Notes: generated from the sequence alone by a model not told the origin. 64,000 nt of DNA from Dichomitus squalens LYAD-421 SS1 (GCF_000275845.1 NW_006766883.1:386182-450181); one strand, 5' to 3'; positions 1 to 12,779 are shown, counted from the stretch's first letter. Made by a program: numbers and translations.

Positions 1-1281
1 GCGCGAGAGACTAGGGGAGAGGGGTCTGTGGAGGACCGAGAGGTCTTGACGTACGAGAATTGGGTGACCTTCTGGTCAACTCCGGACGTGTACACGACAG
101 AGCCGTCCTAGTAGAGAATCGACATGGCCCCAATCAGCCGAGAACATATGAGGATTAACATGTTGCAGGACGTACAGGGCCTACAGTTAGACACAGCACA
201 TCTGCTGCGTGCCCCTGGAAGCTTTGTAACTGAGTACAAGTCTTGGAGTCCCAGAACTTGACAATGCCCATGGAATCGCCAGACACAATGGTGCCCTCGC
301 TGATCGTCGAGGATGTTTGTGAGCAATCTTGCGGATAAACAACAGAAAATACGTACCCCAATACACCCACCGCCCAAACCAAGGTACGCTCTCCGCGAAC
401 CTTGTCCGTCCCCATCCGGTCAAGCGCGCGACCAGTTGAGAAATCCCACTTTCGCAGGCTGCTGTCAGAGCACCCAGTTACGAGCCAAGAGTCCAGCCAG
501 TCTTCCTCATCGTCGTCCGAGTCTGAGTCTGCGTTTGCAGCTGGCTGTTTTTTCTGTCGGGGAGTAGGAGGACCCCATGCGATGCTTAGGATGCGGCTCT
601 TCACCCTGTCCAGGCGACGCAAGTGATTGAGCTCATCGTATTGTAATGATACTAGACGGACGGCGCCATCTTCACAGCCCAGAGCAAGAATGGTGGATGC
701 AGGGTTAGGCGAAATGGACCAGATGGGACCACCTTGCGAAGCTAGCGTTCGCTAGAGGGAGGATCAGAATCTGTGCTTCGAACACCAAGGTACGGAACAT
801 ACCTTGATGTTACCCTTCTCGATATCCCACTCGACTAGCTCGCTACCTCCTCCCGCACTAAAGAGTCTGAGGTTTGACCACGAAGGGACCTCCTCCTGTG
901 CGGCTCGTCTTGAGGAGCGGAAAGTGAGGGCAAGTGATTCGACTTTTGAGGGGTATGGTCCAATCAATGTCTGTGTTACATCTGTGTGAATACAACGGTG
1001 TGCGTATCGCTCCATTCCTCATACCGTACCTTACGGACAACCCATGCCTGAGGCGCTTGACTGCGAGGATTCGGGCCCGTCCACTCGCAAAGCTCGATGT
1101 TCCCGTTCGCGCGTCCAACTGCCAATAGTCCAAACCCTGGAAACCCTTGACTGGTAGCAGCCTTCTTCCCTTTGACAGACGGGAGTGGAAGCGGAGGGAA
1201 AGCGAGCGCAGTGACCGCCGAAGGCGCAAAGTCCACGAATCGGCACCGATGTACCGCTAGGGTCGGGGGCGTCTCAACCAT
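1..1281 (-). CDS. UTP4: U3 snoRNP protein Utp4 (Cirhin-like WD40), 3' part missing
   Basis: WD40 protein of the t-UTP/UtpA subcomplex of the small-subunit processome, acting in the nucleolus on pre-18S rRNA. The N-terminus contains HRCRFVDFAPSAVTALAF, the signature start of Utp4/Cirhin, after a short MVETPPTLAV leader. WD blades follow (GFGLLAVGRANGNIELCEW, FSAGGGSELVEWDIEKG, WLVTGCSDSSLRKWDFSTG, TIVSGDSMGIVKFWD). An acidic DSDSDDDEED loop sits between blades. At least three introns are visible, the first after VVRKV near 1035. The ATG at 1281 was chosen because conserved sequence begins just after it; the upstream in-frame Met at 1455 lies in sequence without homology. The gene runs off the left edge, so its C-terminus is not seen. 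Confidence 0.9.
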
Positions 1282-1598
1282 GATGCACACGCGTTTTCGC
1301 CAAGGGATAGAGGCCGAGAAATAGACCCAGTACACAAGTAAGAAAGATACGGTGCAGAGCGTAGAGACCCCGAGAAAGCGGTCCTCTGTGTGCCGCGCCT
1401 CGAACGCGGAAGCACGGCAAACTTTTTCCTTTTCCCAATCGGGAAGGAGGCGCATGACGCGCTGGACGGCGTTTCACGCTCCTGCTCATCCAGCGACCAC
1501 CTCGACTCCGGACAGCATTCATCCTTTGCTGTCTTGCATCTTCACAACACCCTTCTTCACGACCTCCTCTATCTGCCTTGCTCACTTCATCTACCAAA

Positions 1599-2011
1599 AT
1601 GTCCTTTCTTGGCCGCGGTTCAACACCCTCCTCGGGTGGTATCAATCAGGAGCGCGTAGAAATGGCTACTCAGGAGTGCGTACACCGCGAAGACCTTTGT
1701 CGTATCACTGGTCCTTCTAACGCGTTGCCGCCAGGCTGGACATGATTACAGACATCTTTAACCGCCTCGTCTCGTCAGTGCCTCGCGGTTGACGCGTCAC
1801 ATTACCCTCAATGTTTACCTCACCTCACAGGTCATGTCACGCCAAGTGCATTAGCACACGGTATGCGGAGGGCGAACTCAACAAGGGCGAAAGCGTCTGC
1901 ATTGACCGCTGCGTTGCCAAGTTCTTTGAGGTCAACAAGAAGGTCGGAGAGAAGATGCAAGCCGTCGGCGCGGCGGCAGGAGCAGGCCCAAGCGGATTCA
2001 CTTCGCTATGA
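1599..2011 (+). CDS. TIM10: Mitochondrial intermembrane-space chaperone Tim10
   Basis: Small Tim chaperone that, with Tim9, carries hydrophobic carrier proteins from TOM to TIM22 in the intermembrane space. Three exons (1599-1675, 1735-1773, 1831-2011) give 98 residues, the family's usual size. The start MSFLGRGS matches the yeast Tim10 start MSFLGFG. The core has the twin CX3C motif (CHAKC and CIDRC) flanking [15 protein letters not shown], followed by [16 protein letters not shown]. The cysteines are oxidised by the Mia40 relay after import. Introns are 59 and 57 nt with clean GT/AG ends (GTGCGT and GTCAGT donors). It is transcribed divergently from UTP4, with about 318 bp between the two start codons. 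Confidence 0.95.
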
Positions 2012-2285
2012 GGTGGAAGCTGTCGCTCACCGTCGCCTTACAACGCCCCACACATCAGTGTGTCGATGCCAGATACTCCAGGTCGCCCTTCGCCATCCCC
2101 ACTTGCTTTGCATGATATAGCTGTATCCGTACCATCGTCTAATGCATCACACCACACGCACAATCGCTCGCCCACTCTAGTAAAAACCATCGTATAGCCC
2201 ATCAGCGAGAGCGACGTACATGACCGGTATCTAACATCCAGAACCAAAGGAAACCCAAGAAGGGAGATGTGCAGAGGACGGTATG

Positions 2286-2680
2286 TCACTTCCCGTAAGT
2301 GGGGAAGCACTCCGCCAAGCTCTTGCTATGCTTATTTTGCGCATGTTCCTCGAGTCTGTAAGGGGCTCACGTAAGGATCCGGCCTTGTAAGTTCCACAGC
2401 CTCTACTCACGCAGGTGCACGGGTAGTAAGGAGCTGCAGTGTACGGTCAGGGCGCAGGTGCTGCAAATTGACAAGCTGGAGAACTCACGAAAGTTTGTCT
2501 GCATACCGAGCAGACGATGTTCAACGCGGCTTGGTTGGTCTTGATCTGGCTTTTTGCGTTGTTGGCCGTCTTGACGGCATTCCTCTCCCTCTTCTGCTGA
2601 GCCTTAGCACCCTACACGCCGGATCGGATGCGGTCAGAGGGTGTCGGAGAAAAGCGTCGGGAAGCGCGTACGTTGCCCAT
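2286..2680 (-). CDS. SERF/4F5-type small zinc-finger protein (At2g23090 / ZNF706-like)
   Basis: A 74-residue protein from four exons (2680-2672, 2611-2489, 2433-2411, 2355-2286). It begins MGN-GAKAQQKRERNAVKTA, the basic 4F5/SERF N-terminal segment, followed by one zinc-binding unit. The Cys pair is in IVCSVCRQTF and the His pair in EEHAQNKH, ending SLAECFPTYGK. The arrangement matches eukaryotic ZNF706/At2g23090 proteins. Their function is poorly known; SERF relatives modulate protein aggregation and ZNF706 has been linked to repression of pluripotency genes. The first exon is only nine coding bases, so it is too split to show up as an open reading frame. It converges on TIM10. Confidence 0.88.
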
Positions 2681-4104
2681 AATGGATGTGAGGAGCAAGA
2701 GATGAAATCGAGGACAAAGCAAGAGAAGAAAGGGAAGACCGGCGAGCAGGCAGCCAGAGGCTAGGGGAGGAGATGGAGAGGGATCGTCGATGTCGTCGAG
2801 ACCGAAGGCAAAGCTCCGTCCACAGTGAGACTCAACGTGGGAATACTAGGGCGCCAATATACTAACCTCTCTACGTAATCGGGATTTACAGCCAAGATAT
2901 CTTTTCCGCCCCGATGCCTACTCATGAAACCCGGATGAACGTCTGCGACGGACACCCTCTATGCCACTTTTTTAGAACAGGCAAGGTGTTTCGATCATTA
3001 CAGATGATGGCTTGTAAGGAATTGAGTTCTCTCGCAACGCGCTGACAGGGAAACGGCAGATCAAACTTCAGACAAAAGTACGCATAGCTGAGCACACTGA
3101 ACCCTTCACAGTGTCAATGACATACAAGCCAGCGCATGATTCGAGCGCATAATTGAGCGCATCTGCAGTTACTGAGGCGCGAACGTTCGACGCCGTCATC
3201 GTGTATCCACGACTTGCATATATGAACTTGAACGCCTCAACAAGTATGTTTGACTCAGTATGAGACATCCTACTTTGAATAGCTGTAGATGAATGGTCGC
3301 ATGATTACTAGGCCCCGCAGATATTATACGCGAACATGAGGGCTTCTCGGAGCAAATATCTGATATGCATATGTTTTCCCGGATGGATGCCGCAGAAGAG
3401 ATATGCAGAAAATGGATCCATGTCATCGTTCTACTCCCGCTCTCCACTAGGGTCACATTCGATGCTTGATGAATGCTAAAGCGTTAAAGTTGAAAACAGG
3501 CAATGTGTTAGATCAAACCAGTGTGCACACCCCGCTCGAAGACTGACTGAATTATCGATCTAGGCCAAGTACTAGTTTATGTCGGGGAGGTACGGTAGGG
3601 TTCTCCCTTAGTATAACCATCACCCGACAGTCCCAATGAAGCTTATACGATATCAAGATCGGTGGGTAAGGTTCGACTACGAGAGCAATCAGTCTACCGG
3701 TGGCCACCAACACCGGTGGAGCCTGGCGCGAACGACTCAAATCGCACTGAGGCCGCCCGATGCAAACATGGGTGACTAGGAAGGTACTATCTGCAGCGCA
3801 ACCACCGGTACGCGCGACGATACCTGTTATTGTCACCATGACAGTCGCATTGTGCTTACTGTCAGACCCTCCGCAGTACGCAGACAACATGATACAACGT
3901 CCAGGTAGTGTACGAACATTCCAACATGGACGCATAAAACCCATCGAAGGACTGAAGCAGGTCACTTCAGGGAATGTCTGATACCGATGGCCATTCCTCT
4001 GCCGATACGAACAAAGCAGACATACAAACGTTTCTAACGAACACAAGCGCACTAGATCCTTCTGATACATCAATGACGAGAACAATCAGCGCTACCAACG
4101 ACGA
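2681..4104. other. Gene-poor interval between the zinc-finger gene and an unknown gene
   Basis: Only short frames occur here. The longest, on the minus strand at 3552-4085, has no recognisable domain, no conserved-looking block and no plausible splice partners. A minus-strand frame at 3068-3268 reads slightly protein-like but has no support. The part nearest 2680 should carry the promoter of the zinc-finger gene. No repeat, tRNA or transposon end was recognised. Confidence 0.5.
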
Positions 4105-5204
4105 TCAGACAAACTCCGGAAACTCCAGGTGATCCTCGTCCCGGGAGGAGTCCGCATTCTCCAAGCCGTCAATGCGCACCGGCACTTTGAATCGGAGATC
4201 CTTATGCCCTGGTCGCTTCAAGATATACGTCTGTCCGTCCCGAAGAACAAACTTCTCCTCTCCCGCTCGGACGATCGACTTGCCAAACATCGCCTCCAAC
4301 GAACGGAGACGCATGGTACCAGTTACACCGAGCCACGGTGTAAAGGTTTCGGGAGCTATCCAGAGCTCGAAGCCAGCAGGCGTGTTGAGAGGTTGCCCCG
4401 TCTGAGTGTGGACAAAGTCTAGACAATATTCGCGCCGGACGATCGAGCCAGGGAAAAGACGTATCGAATAAGGACTGCCTGGAATTGGACGGCAGAAGAC
4501 GTTCGGAGTCCCAGGTTTGGGCTTAGCCTGACAAGCTCGGAGTCAATAAGGTATGCGAAGACTGCTGTAAATCAACTCACTCCGGTGACAGCGCCGCGAA
4601 TGCCGAGGACAGATGTCGCCCGCGCTTCCAAGGCCTGCGTGCCAGCGACAAAAGCCTCCGGATCTTCCTCCGGGTCAGTGAGGCCCGTCTCTAACTCTAA
4701 GAACATCTTGAGCTGCTCGTCCAGCCACCAACGGATTCTGCTCTCCGGCACGTGGTAATCGCTCCCGGTGAGGGCCATGAGCTCGAAGTCGTTTTTAGGT
4801 ACGAAACCTGGATATCTATCTTGAAGCAGTTGGAGGCATGCGCTTCGTATCGTGTCATCCGAGGTCGACGTTGATGCACTAGGCGCAGTACGCGAGACGT
4901 TGTGGCCAGGTGGCAAGCCCCGCGACCCGGCAGGTAACTGTAACCGCGACGAGGACGACGACCCATCTCTATCTGCGCGCGCCGTCAGAGAGCTTGCCTG
5001 GTACGTCGGTGGCCGAGTAACCGTACATGTCGAGGGAGGCGAGATATTGCGGCGTGCCCTTGGCCGCTGACTACTATCGTACGGACCTGGGGCTCTCTTT
5101 GTCTCCCCCAGATGTCAGACAGTGTCCGCTGAGTCTCGGAGCCCACTACATACCTTCTTAGACGTTCCTCCTGTTCTCGCCTGCAATCGCTCGCCAGAAG
5201 ACAT
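4105..5204 (-). CDS. Uncharacterised basidiomycete protein
   Basis: Not recognised. Three exons can be joined. Exon 1 is 5204-5154 (MSSGERLQARTGGTSKK). Exon 2 starts near 5090 and ends at 4581. Exon 3 is 4527-4105. The 4580-4528 intron is 53 nt with a GTGAGT donor; the first intron's acceptor is uncertain (AAG or GAG). The first ~90 residues are disordered, rich in Ser, Arg and Pro. The ordered part opens with DTIRSACLQLLQDRYPGF and SRIRWWLDEQLKMFLELE. The last exon reads like a beta-rich domain (REYCLDFVHTQTGQPLN, FELWIAPETFTPWLG, KFVLRDGQTYILKRPGHK) and closes with an acidic tail. No signal peptide or membrane segment is seen, so a soluble intracellular protein is inferred. Confidence 0.65.
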
Positions 5205-5519
5205 GTCGAATCTTCAAAGCGGAGAGGCAACGGTGAAGCCGTCTCGGACGATGTGGTTGTAAGCGGAGAACAACGTTGAACATGTACATAGAATTAACGC
5301 GCGACGTCAATGGGTGTAGCGTGGTTGGAATCTGATAATCTAATCTTGCATAAGAGAACCGGCGACAAGATCGGCGATCCGAGCTTGAGTGTTTTGCTGA
5401 CTGTGGCAGTTCAGATCTTCCACTCTCCAGGGACGAAGGCACACGCTTTTCCCAACGGCTCGCCCGATCCGGGCACGGATGGAACTGGGAACAATTTAAG
5501 CTCGAGTCAATTCGAGCCT
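5205..5519. promoter_or_regulatory. Divergent promoter region, unknown gene / threonine aldolase
   Basis: About 315 bp between the start of the minus-strand unknown gene and the earliest plausible start of the threonine aldolase. It must hold the promoters of both. No clear TATA box or named operator is visible. Confidence 0.4.
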
Positions 5520-7293
5520 ATGTCTCCTTCCCTCACTCGTCTCTTCCTTCGCCAGCCTATCTTTCCTCTGCAACGGACGCTCTCTTTCAGGAGAACCATT
5601 GGAACCGTAATGTCTGCTAACTTGGACGCTGCGCGTGCTCAGGTCGCAGAGCAAGTCAAGGTCGATATTTTCACTTCGACCCAGGATGATGTGTGTGACT
5701 TCCGTTATCGCGGGATCAGTTCGGTCCTGACCACTGCGACAGGATAACAAGAGAGGCCTCAAAGAGGTCTCGAGGAGTTTCATCTGTAAGTTGTGGCCGC
5801 CCTTATGTGACCTGGTGGTACTCATGTGTGCATCAATCAAGCCGATACCATTACCGGTCAGTGGCGTTCCCGATCACTGGTGATGTTCTGCCTCTTATGG
5901 TGATTATAATCGACAGTGCCTACCCCGGAGATGTACCTGTACGCTGCCAGGGCATCCCTCGGTGACGACGTATACCATGAGCCTTCCACACTTGCGCTCG
6001 AAGCGCATATGGCTAAGGTGACCGGCAAGGAAGCGGCGTTGTTCATGCCTTCTGGGACCATGTCGAACCAGATTGCCTTGAGGACACATCTCCAGCAGCC
6101 TCCCTATGCTGTACTGTGCGACCATCGTTCGCATATCGTCCGGTACGCTGGTCTCAGTACATTCAAGAAGGTTAGGCTGACGAATTACTCAGGTATGAGG
6201 CGGGTGGACTGGCATTCCACTCTGGTGCTCATGCGCAGATGGTCATCCCCTCGAATGGTCTGATTCGCAGCGTCCTGTAGGTGAATGATATTCTCACCAT
6301 TACGTCGCAGGGCACCACCTTACACTCGAGGACGTACAAGAACACGTCGTACTCGGCGATGAGATTCACAGGTAACGGTTCCTTGTGTGTTGCAGGGCGA
6401 GTGCTAATCTGTGTGAAGTGCTCCTACGGCTATCATCTCGTTAGAGAATACCCTGAATGGGACCATCTTCCCCCAGGACGAGATCGTCCGTATTGCGGAG
6501 TTTGCGCATGCAAACGGTCTCAGAACGCACCTTGACGGTGCCCGAATCTGGCATGTCGCTGCTGAGACCGGCACACCGCTCAGCGAGCTACTTGCGCCCT
6601 TCGACAGCGTCAGCTTGTGCTTCAGCAAGGGTCTTGGTACGTCCTAGCGACATCAGAGGCCTAACCGCTCAGGGCCGATGTACTCATCTAGGCGCTCCTA
6701 TCGGCTCATGTCTCGTTGGTCCCGAGGCGTTCATCAAGAAGGCGCGCTGGTTCAGGAAGCTATTTGGTGGAGGCATGCGCCAGACCGGCCTCATGGCCGC
6801 ATCCGCCGCCTACGCACTCACGCACAACTTCCCCCTCCTGCCTGCTGTGCACCAGCTCACGCGGAAGCTCGAGAGCGGCCTCGAGGAGATCGGTGTCGAA
6901 ATCACGAGCGGGGCTGAGACGTGCATGGTACGTGACACGCTCCTTACGTGTCCACACATGCACTTTTCCTCCGTGTGATATGTCAACTTCGTGCTAACGA
7001 TAAGCCTCGGGTTTTCACCCTGGCAGGTCTTCTACGATCCGTCGCCGGTGGGCGTGACCTATGCGGAGATTGTCGAGCGTGCGAGTCAGCTGTCCGACCC
7101 CCTCGCCGTCGGCGGGTCTCGGCTCGTCGTTCACATCCAAACTTCTCCGCAGGCCGTGGAGGATTTCCTGGCCGTTGTGCGGAAGCTCGCGGAGGAAAAG
7201 AAGGCCGCTGGGTTCGTGCCTCCCGAGAAGAAAACGTACCCCAACGGTCGCCCGTACAGCAGCGTCTATGTGAAGAGCAAACGCGCCCAGTAG
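5520..7293 (+). CDS. GLY1: Low-specificity L-threonine aldolase (PLP)
   Basis: Cleaves L-threonine or allo-threonine to glycine and acetaldehyde, a main glycine source in fungi. Conserved blocks appear in order: SDTITVPTPEMY, ASLGDDVYHEPST, FMPSGTMSNQIALRTH, CDHRSHI, EAGGLAFHSGA, the PLP-pocket LDGARIWH, and FSKGLGAPIGS, whose Lys is the PLP Schiff-base residue. About eight exons include 5520-5690, 5743-5785, a 15-nt exon at 5842-5856 and one from 5917. The last exon ends in SVYVKSKRAQ. The start is uncertain. The Met at 5520 adds a basic, acid-free LTRLFLRQP-type leader that looks like a mitochondrial presequence; the in-frame Met at 5610 (MSANLDAAR) would give a cytosolic form. Alternative starts could provide both. 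Confidence 0.9.
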
Positions 7294-7524
7294 ATTAGAT
7301 GGAGGGTGATGCCTATCGAGGGAAGGGGTCTAGATGATCAAGTGTGAAGTTGTGTACCGAAGCGTGCGATGTGTACATTAACTGCATCGGGTTGGTTTAC
7401 GTCTTGGTTACTAGTGTCCACACGATGTAGGCTGTGTTCTCTGAGCTTGTTTTCACATAGACGTGTGTGCCTGTCACACAAAATAGACGAAACAACGATC
7501 TGCCCAACCCGTCTGAGTAATGGT

Positions 7525-10500
7525 CTAGCCCTTGCCAACATAGCGCTGCTTCTCGTACTCCCTCCACAGAACCTTCATCGTCGCCTTCCCGCCTACGTCT
7601 AGCGCTGAGACCATCATGGCATCCCGGGTATGCTCTCCCAGCATCTCACACAACGCGAAAAGGCCGGGTTGCAGTTCCTTCCGGATGCCTGAGGACACCA
7701 AGCAGAGAGGCTCATTCACCGCTTCGACGTACGCGGTGAGCACATACGCGGCGTGCTTCGAGAACGCCCGCGTAAGTGACTCGGGCTTCTGTGAGTCAGC
7801 TGCTGCACCATGCGTCCGCACGATCGTCTTAGTCGTCAAAGTTGTGAGCAGCCGGGCAAGGGCCTTACTTTCCTGACCGGAGAGCGGGCCGGATGGTGAG
7901 ATCCAGCGCGGAAGCGTGTCCATGACCAGGCGACTCTGTTTACCGCCGAGCTGCGGGCGGAGGCTTCGGAGGCACGCAACGAGCTGTCGAAGGACGAAGC
8001 CGAGGTGTGGGAGGGTGTTCAGGACGAGGTCCCGGCGGAGACGCACGAGAGCATTGAGGACGTTCACGATACCATGGAAGACCGTCGAGTCAGTTGACTG
8101 CTCGTGGGCTGTCGAGCCGGAGAGCAGCGCCCGAAGAATCGACCACAGGCTCGAGAGGTCAGCTGTTCGTATCGAGGCGGGCTATCTCACGCGTCAGTTT
8201 GGTCATCATGGAGCCCAACAGGTCCGATAGCTTACCCTGTCACCGCACTGTCGAGCAAGGAAATCAAGGACCTCTCCACGGAGACAGGGATCCGTTGTAA
8301 ACTGCTCATCATCTGCGAAGAGATTTAAGCATTGTGTAGTATGCGACTGGCATATTTTCGCGGTCCCTTGACACTATATTAACCACCGATACATTGTTTT
8401 GCCTCAGAAACCACTAACCTTCTGGTGCATCCCGCAGAAGAATTGAAGATAGGCGAATGAGGCGAGCCACATCTGGTGAGGATAGTCCTTCGTGCAGCGG
8501 CAGACCATCATAGACGAGATCAAGTAGGGAGGAAAAAGTGTCGGTAGAGAGCGTCTTGCAGGCGCTTGCCAGCTGCGACTCTAGACCGGTAATATCTGTA
8601 AAAGCATGTTCGACAGAAGCCTCTTGTTAGCTGGCGGAATGATACGTACCGCTTGGACTAGCCGTGCGAGCGAACGCAAGGTAGGCAACTACCATAAATC
8701 CTAGGCCCTCTCGAACCTCGAGAGTAGCAGCGTCTTGCAGCTCCCCAAGTAGAATGGACAACACGACTGATCCAAGAGATGAGATATTCTCCTTACTACC
8801 GACTGGTGAGAGTAATCGGCGGGATAACTGTCGGCCAATTACGGGAATTCGCACGTCTACTAAAACAAAACGGTAGCTTCAATATACTCCGCCATTATCT
8901 CGTGAAAGGAGAGCATACCGTCGACGTCCAGCCATCGTCCGAGTATCCGCGAGTGAAACCAAATGTCCAGTAGAGAGCGGTCCAAGGGGATTGTATAGTC
9001 GTCGGAACCCAACCCCAGCCTTGGTAGGCTGTAGTTGAGCATACTTTTGTGCAAATTTCGCAGTGAATCGATGCATGGTGCGGGAAGCCTGTCAACGCGG
9101 TCAGTGTGAAGGTGGAATCAGACCTCAGGGTTCTCTGAGACGTACTCAGATGGCGAAGCGCTCTGAACGAGGGAGTCGATCAAAAGAGAAGATGCTTCAA
9201 AGTTGATTTTGGCGTCCGCGGAGTCGAACGCTTCGGCATAGCGATGGGCCAACTCAACAACTGAGTCGGCTTTGCCCTTCTTCGCAAGGCGTACGAGGGA
9301 TCTGTCTCGATGTAAGTGATGAACGATGTATAGGGTCGAGGGGAAGAAATACCCCTGATACATGTCTACCAAGTTCATTGTGGCCAACCTGAGGTCCCTG
9401 CTGGCGTCGTTGACGGCTTCACCGTTAATGCCATGCTCTAGTAGGTAGCCCATGAACTCCTTCGATATCTGACCACATTCCTGATTGAGTATGTCCATAA
9501 TGAAAATACGAGACGCAGACGCACGACATTCTCGATCAAGCCGAGATGATCTATGGTCCGTCGCAGGACTTTCCGAATAACCAGCAAATCCTGCTCAGAC
9601 AGCCAGCTCTTCGCATAGCGAAGGGTCAGATACACGGTGACGTCTGCTGCGAAACCCCGCTTGAGGAATTCGATATGAGTCGCACGTGGAAGGTACTCTG
9701 CCGGAATGAGAAGGAGGACTTTGTATGCCCATGCGATTTGCGAAACCACATCGGGCGACGGGCGGGTCGTGTCTGCCGCGAGACGAGAGAGAAGATCGGG
9801 TAGGTCGACGCCTGCCATCGGGGCTGTATGTTCGACCAGCTCCGAAATGAAAGCATCTGGCATGTGAAAGAACAATGAGAAAATTTTCAGCTGTTATGAC
9901 TAGCATTGTGGATCTACCTCGGAACGTGAGCAGCTCCCAGAACTGTGCATCACGTAACAATCTAGACAATACAGTCTGCACGCTCAGTCCGATTGGCGAT
10001 TGCGAGACATGAGGCAACCGCCCCGCGTTCACAAGAATGGCTGCCAACCTCTCCAGTTGCTTCGATGTTGCCCATGTGCTAGCAGATCAAGAGTTAGTCT
10101 CGGTACCATCCTTGTAGTGGTGGTACAAGCACTCACTCGAAGTCAGGTAGCCACCTGTCCACTAGTAAATGTAGGACCGCTACGCCGCCCGTATCATGCC
10201 CATGCAATGCATGGACTCTACCTGTCCAAGAAGCAGTGTCACCAGCGACGTGCATCTCGAGGTAGTCAAGTAATCTGTCGAGTACAGCCTCCGGCTGTAG
10301 AAAACCAAGGCTACATTGGTGTAGCATTGTCCGAAGCTGCATGCTATGGTGAGGTGAATGTATGCGCCCATGAACTGCGGCACGCACCATTTCCACGACA
10401 AGGTCGGGTATTACATCCGGAGATGGTACGCACTGCAGCATGGCAGACGGCAATTCATCTTCGAGCCTGAGCTCGAGTTGCAATGCTGGTGCACGAGCGA

Positions 10501-12779
10501 GCCCGTAGTGCAGACGCAAGGCTCCCGTGACAACGATTTGCCAAGATCGTGATACCAGTTGACTAGGCCCCCCGAGCCCCTGCGCCAGAGCGGGGGAAGC
10601 AACAGCGTGGTACAGGTCTTGCACCGACCTTTCTGCCTCCGCGCGCGCGTCGTCTGTGAGGCTATGCAACGGTAGCGAACGCAGCACGACAATCATAGTG
10701 CGTGCGATGAGGTCGAACGAAACGGCGTAGTATTCCGATTCTGAACCGTCTTCCGATGAAGGTGCGTTGCTCTTCCTGCGCTTTTTCCTCGGGCCATCGC
10801 CACGAACAGCGGAGACCCTTGCGTCCCGCTCGACCAAGCGCCCATATGCGTCCTTGAGAGTCCGCGCGACATAGGCGATGGTGTCCAAGACCTGACCCGG
10901 CGTGAGGAAGCCGTGGACGGCTCGGGAAAGCTCATCGAGGAAGGGGAGACTGGTCAAAGGGCCCGCGGACGCGAGCTGATAAGCAGTATGTGGGCTATCG
11001 GAGATCCGCTTGAGATGCTGAACCGAAAATGCCTCCGAGACATGCTCGATCGCAGAAGGCAAGGTTCTCGTCTTCGATTCATATTCCAGGAGGAGTCGCA
11101 GGTACTGCGGGGCGGATGAAATCGAGCCAGGGACCTGGAGCATATTAGGCGAATGAACCATTTGGCAACGAGGTCGGGAATGAGGAGACTCACGGCCAGA
11201 AGCCTGGGGTATATGACAGCGAAGGCTGCGGATGTCAGGTCATAGTCGATTCTGGCGAGCGTCGCAAGTATTTTCAAGGCGCAATCCGTGCGCGAAGCAT
11301 GGATCTCTGGAAACGGATATGGATTGAGCGTGCAATGATACAGACCGCGTACGTACGAACCATCCCAAGCCACAGCGAGGGCCTCCACGGCCAGATCGCC
11401 GTCCCCGCGCAAAAGCGTATGAGCCTCCTCATCCTTCACACTGAGTAGATTTTCCCTCTCAACTACCTCAAGCAGGGAGACAAGACATTGCCATGAAGCA
11501 TCATCTGCAGATTTGCGAGCTAGAGTGTTGCACGTGCCGTAGAAGACCATCGACGCAGCTTGCACTTGTTCGAGGATGTGGCCCGGAGCCCGACTAGAAC
11601 CCTGACCGAAGAGCGCGCTCTTGTGCCGCTTCACGCTCTGCACATACGACGCAAACAGCCGAGGGATAGAGCAGGGCACAACAGCCGGAGACTGTATGGA
11701 CGCGTCTTCCATAGCTTCCAACAACGCGGCGTCATACTTACTGTCGGTCATCTGCTTCACGACCTCCAGCCCGAACATGGTTTCTATGCCGGCATCATAC
11801 ACATCGGACAACAGGGCTTGTCCGTGCCCGTCTGCCGGCACGAGTTGCAACCAGAAGGGCAAGTGCTTCTGGAGAAACAACGTGTTAATTTGCTGAGAGG
11901 CGCTCCGTCAGCCAGATAGCCTCTTCTACACAAATCGTACCGAGAATTCCCACCTTGCGCTTCGCAGCCGAGCTCGCCAGGGATGTCCGGTACGACGAAA
12001 CTATGACTGATAAGGCGTTGGCGTGATCTAGTTCTTGCAGAGTGCCCGGTGACCCATCGAGAGCCGACAGCATAGACGACACGCCCAGCTGAAGAACTGC
12101 GCCGAAGCATTCCAGCAACGTTTCGGGGCTGAATTTTGGGACTGCCAGAGGCCATAAGACAGAGACACACCAGGCAACTAGCTTGTACTGTTCGAAGTCA
12201 ATGCTATCGCTTTCGGAAAGCAGCTCGAAGTATGAGAGGATGATAGGTGCAACAGGTACCCGGTTCAGCAACGGCACGAGCCAAGGTCTTGATGTGCGAG
12301 TGCTAGGGTCGCCTTCGCGCGCAGGGCTTGAACAGGCGAGAACGTCAGCAAGTAGCAGCCAGTACCGCGTGTCGAACACGGGATTCTCAGACCTGGTCAG
12401 TTCGTTAATAGTCTAGAAAGCGGATTGCGAAGCGAGGGCCGTACCGCTCTCGCGACCTGTCCTTCAGCAAACGCGACAAGAGCCAGTCTGAGATCGCCTC
12501 CGCCTTGTTAGGAACATAGAGCAGCGAGTCCTCCCATGCCTGTCGTGCAATGTCGATCTTCAAGGGTCCTCCTTCGTGGGGTGGGTCTGAGGGAGCCTTC
12601 AGAGCGCGTATGAAGTCCTGCGCGTTTTGCAGACCCCGCATGGCTTCCCCGATCGGTAAGCTGCTGGGGTCGGCAATGTGAAGCAGGTATTTACCCGTGA
12701 GGTCCAGGTGAGACCGTGCGAGGGAGGGTGAGAAGAGAAGAATTTGGCAAGATGAGGCCTTGGCGAGCGGTGCGGACAT
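7525..12779 (-). CDS. URB2: Nucleolar ribosome-biogenesis protein Urb2/Npa2
   Basis: Large helical-repeat protein of pre-60S assembly, working with Npa1/Urb1 and other early factors in the nucleolus. The assignment rests mainly on the C-terminus, which matches the Urb2/Npa2 C-terminal domain: SSGIRKELQPGLFALCEMLG, then TRDAMMVSALDVGGKATM and VLWREYEKQRYVGKG. The rest is long alpha-helical sequence with little motif content, as usual for this fast-evolving family. Translation starts MSAPLAKASSCQILLFS at 12779. The first intron joins KDRSRER to SENPVFDTRYW. About ten exons follow, summing to roughly 1,500-1,600 residues. A basic PRKKRRKS stretch near 10785 looks like a nuclear localisation signal. 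Several internal junctions, for example near 11890, were not resolved exactly. It converges on the threonine aldolase, 231 bp away. Confidence 0.82.

Noticed and set aside
3552..4085. 177-codon minus-strand open frame
   Set aside because: No conserved block, no splice context, odd Cys-rich composition and no neighbouring exon. Judged a chance frame.
5690..5760. Apparent loss of the DFRSDT motif in threonine aldolase from reading through DVCDFRYRG
   Set aside because: Those residues are intron sequence. Joining 5690 to 5743 gives DDDNKRGLKEVSRSFISDTITV and a normal enzyme.
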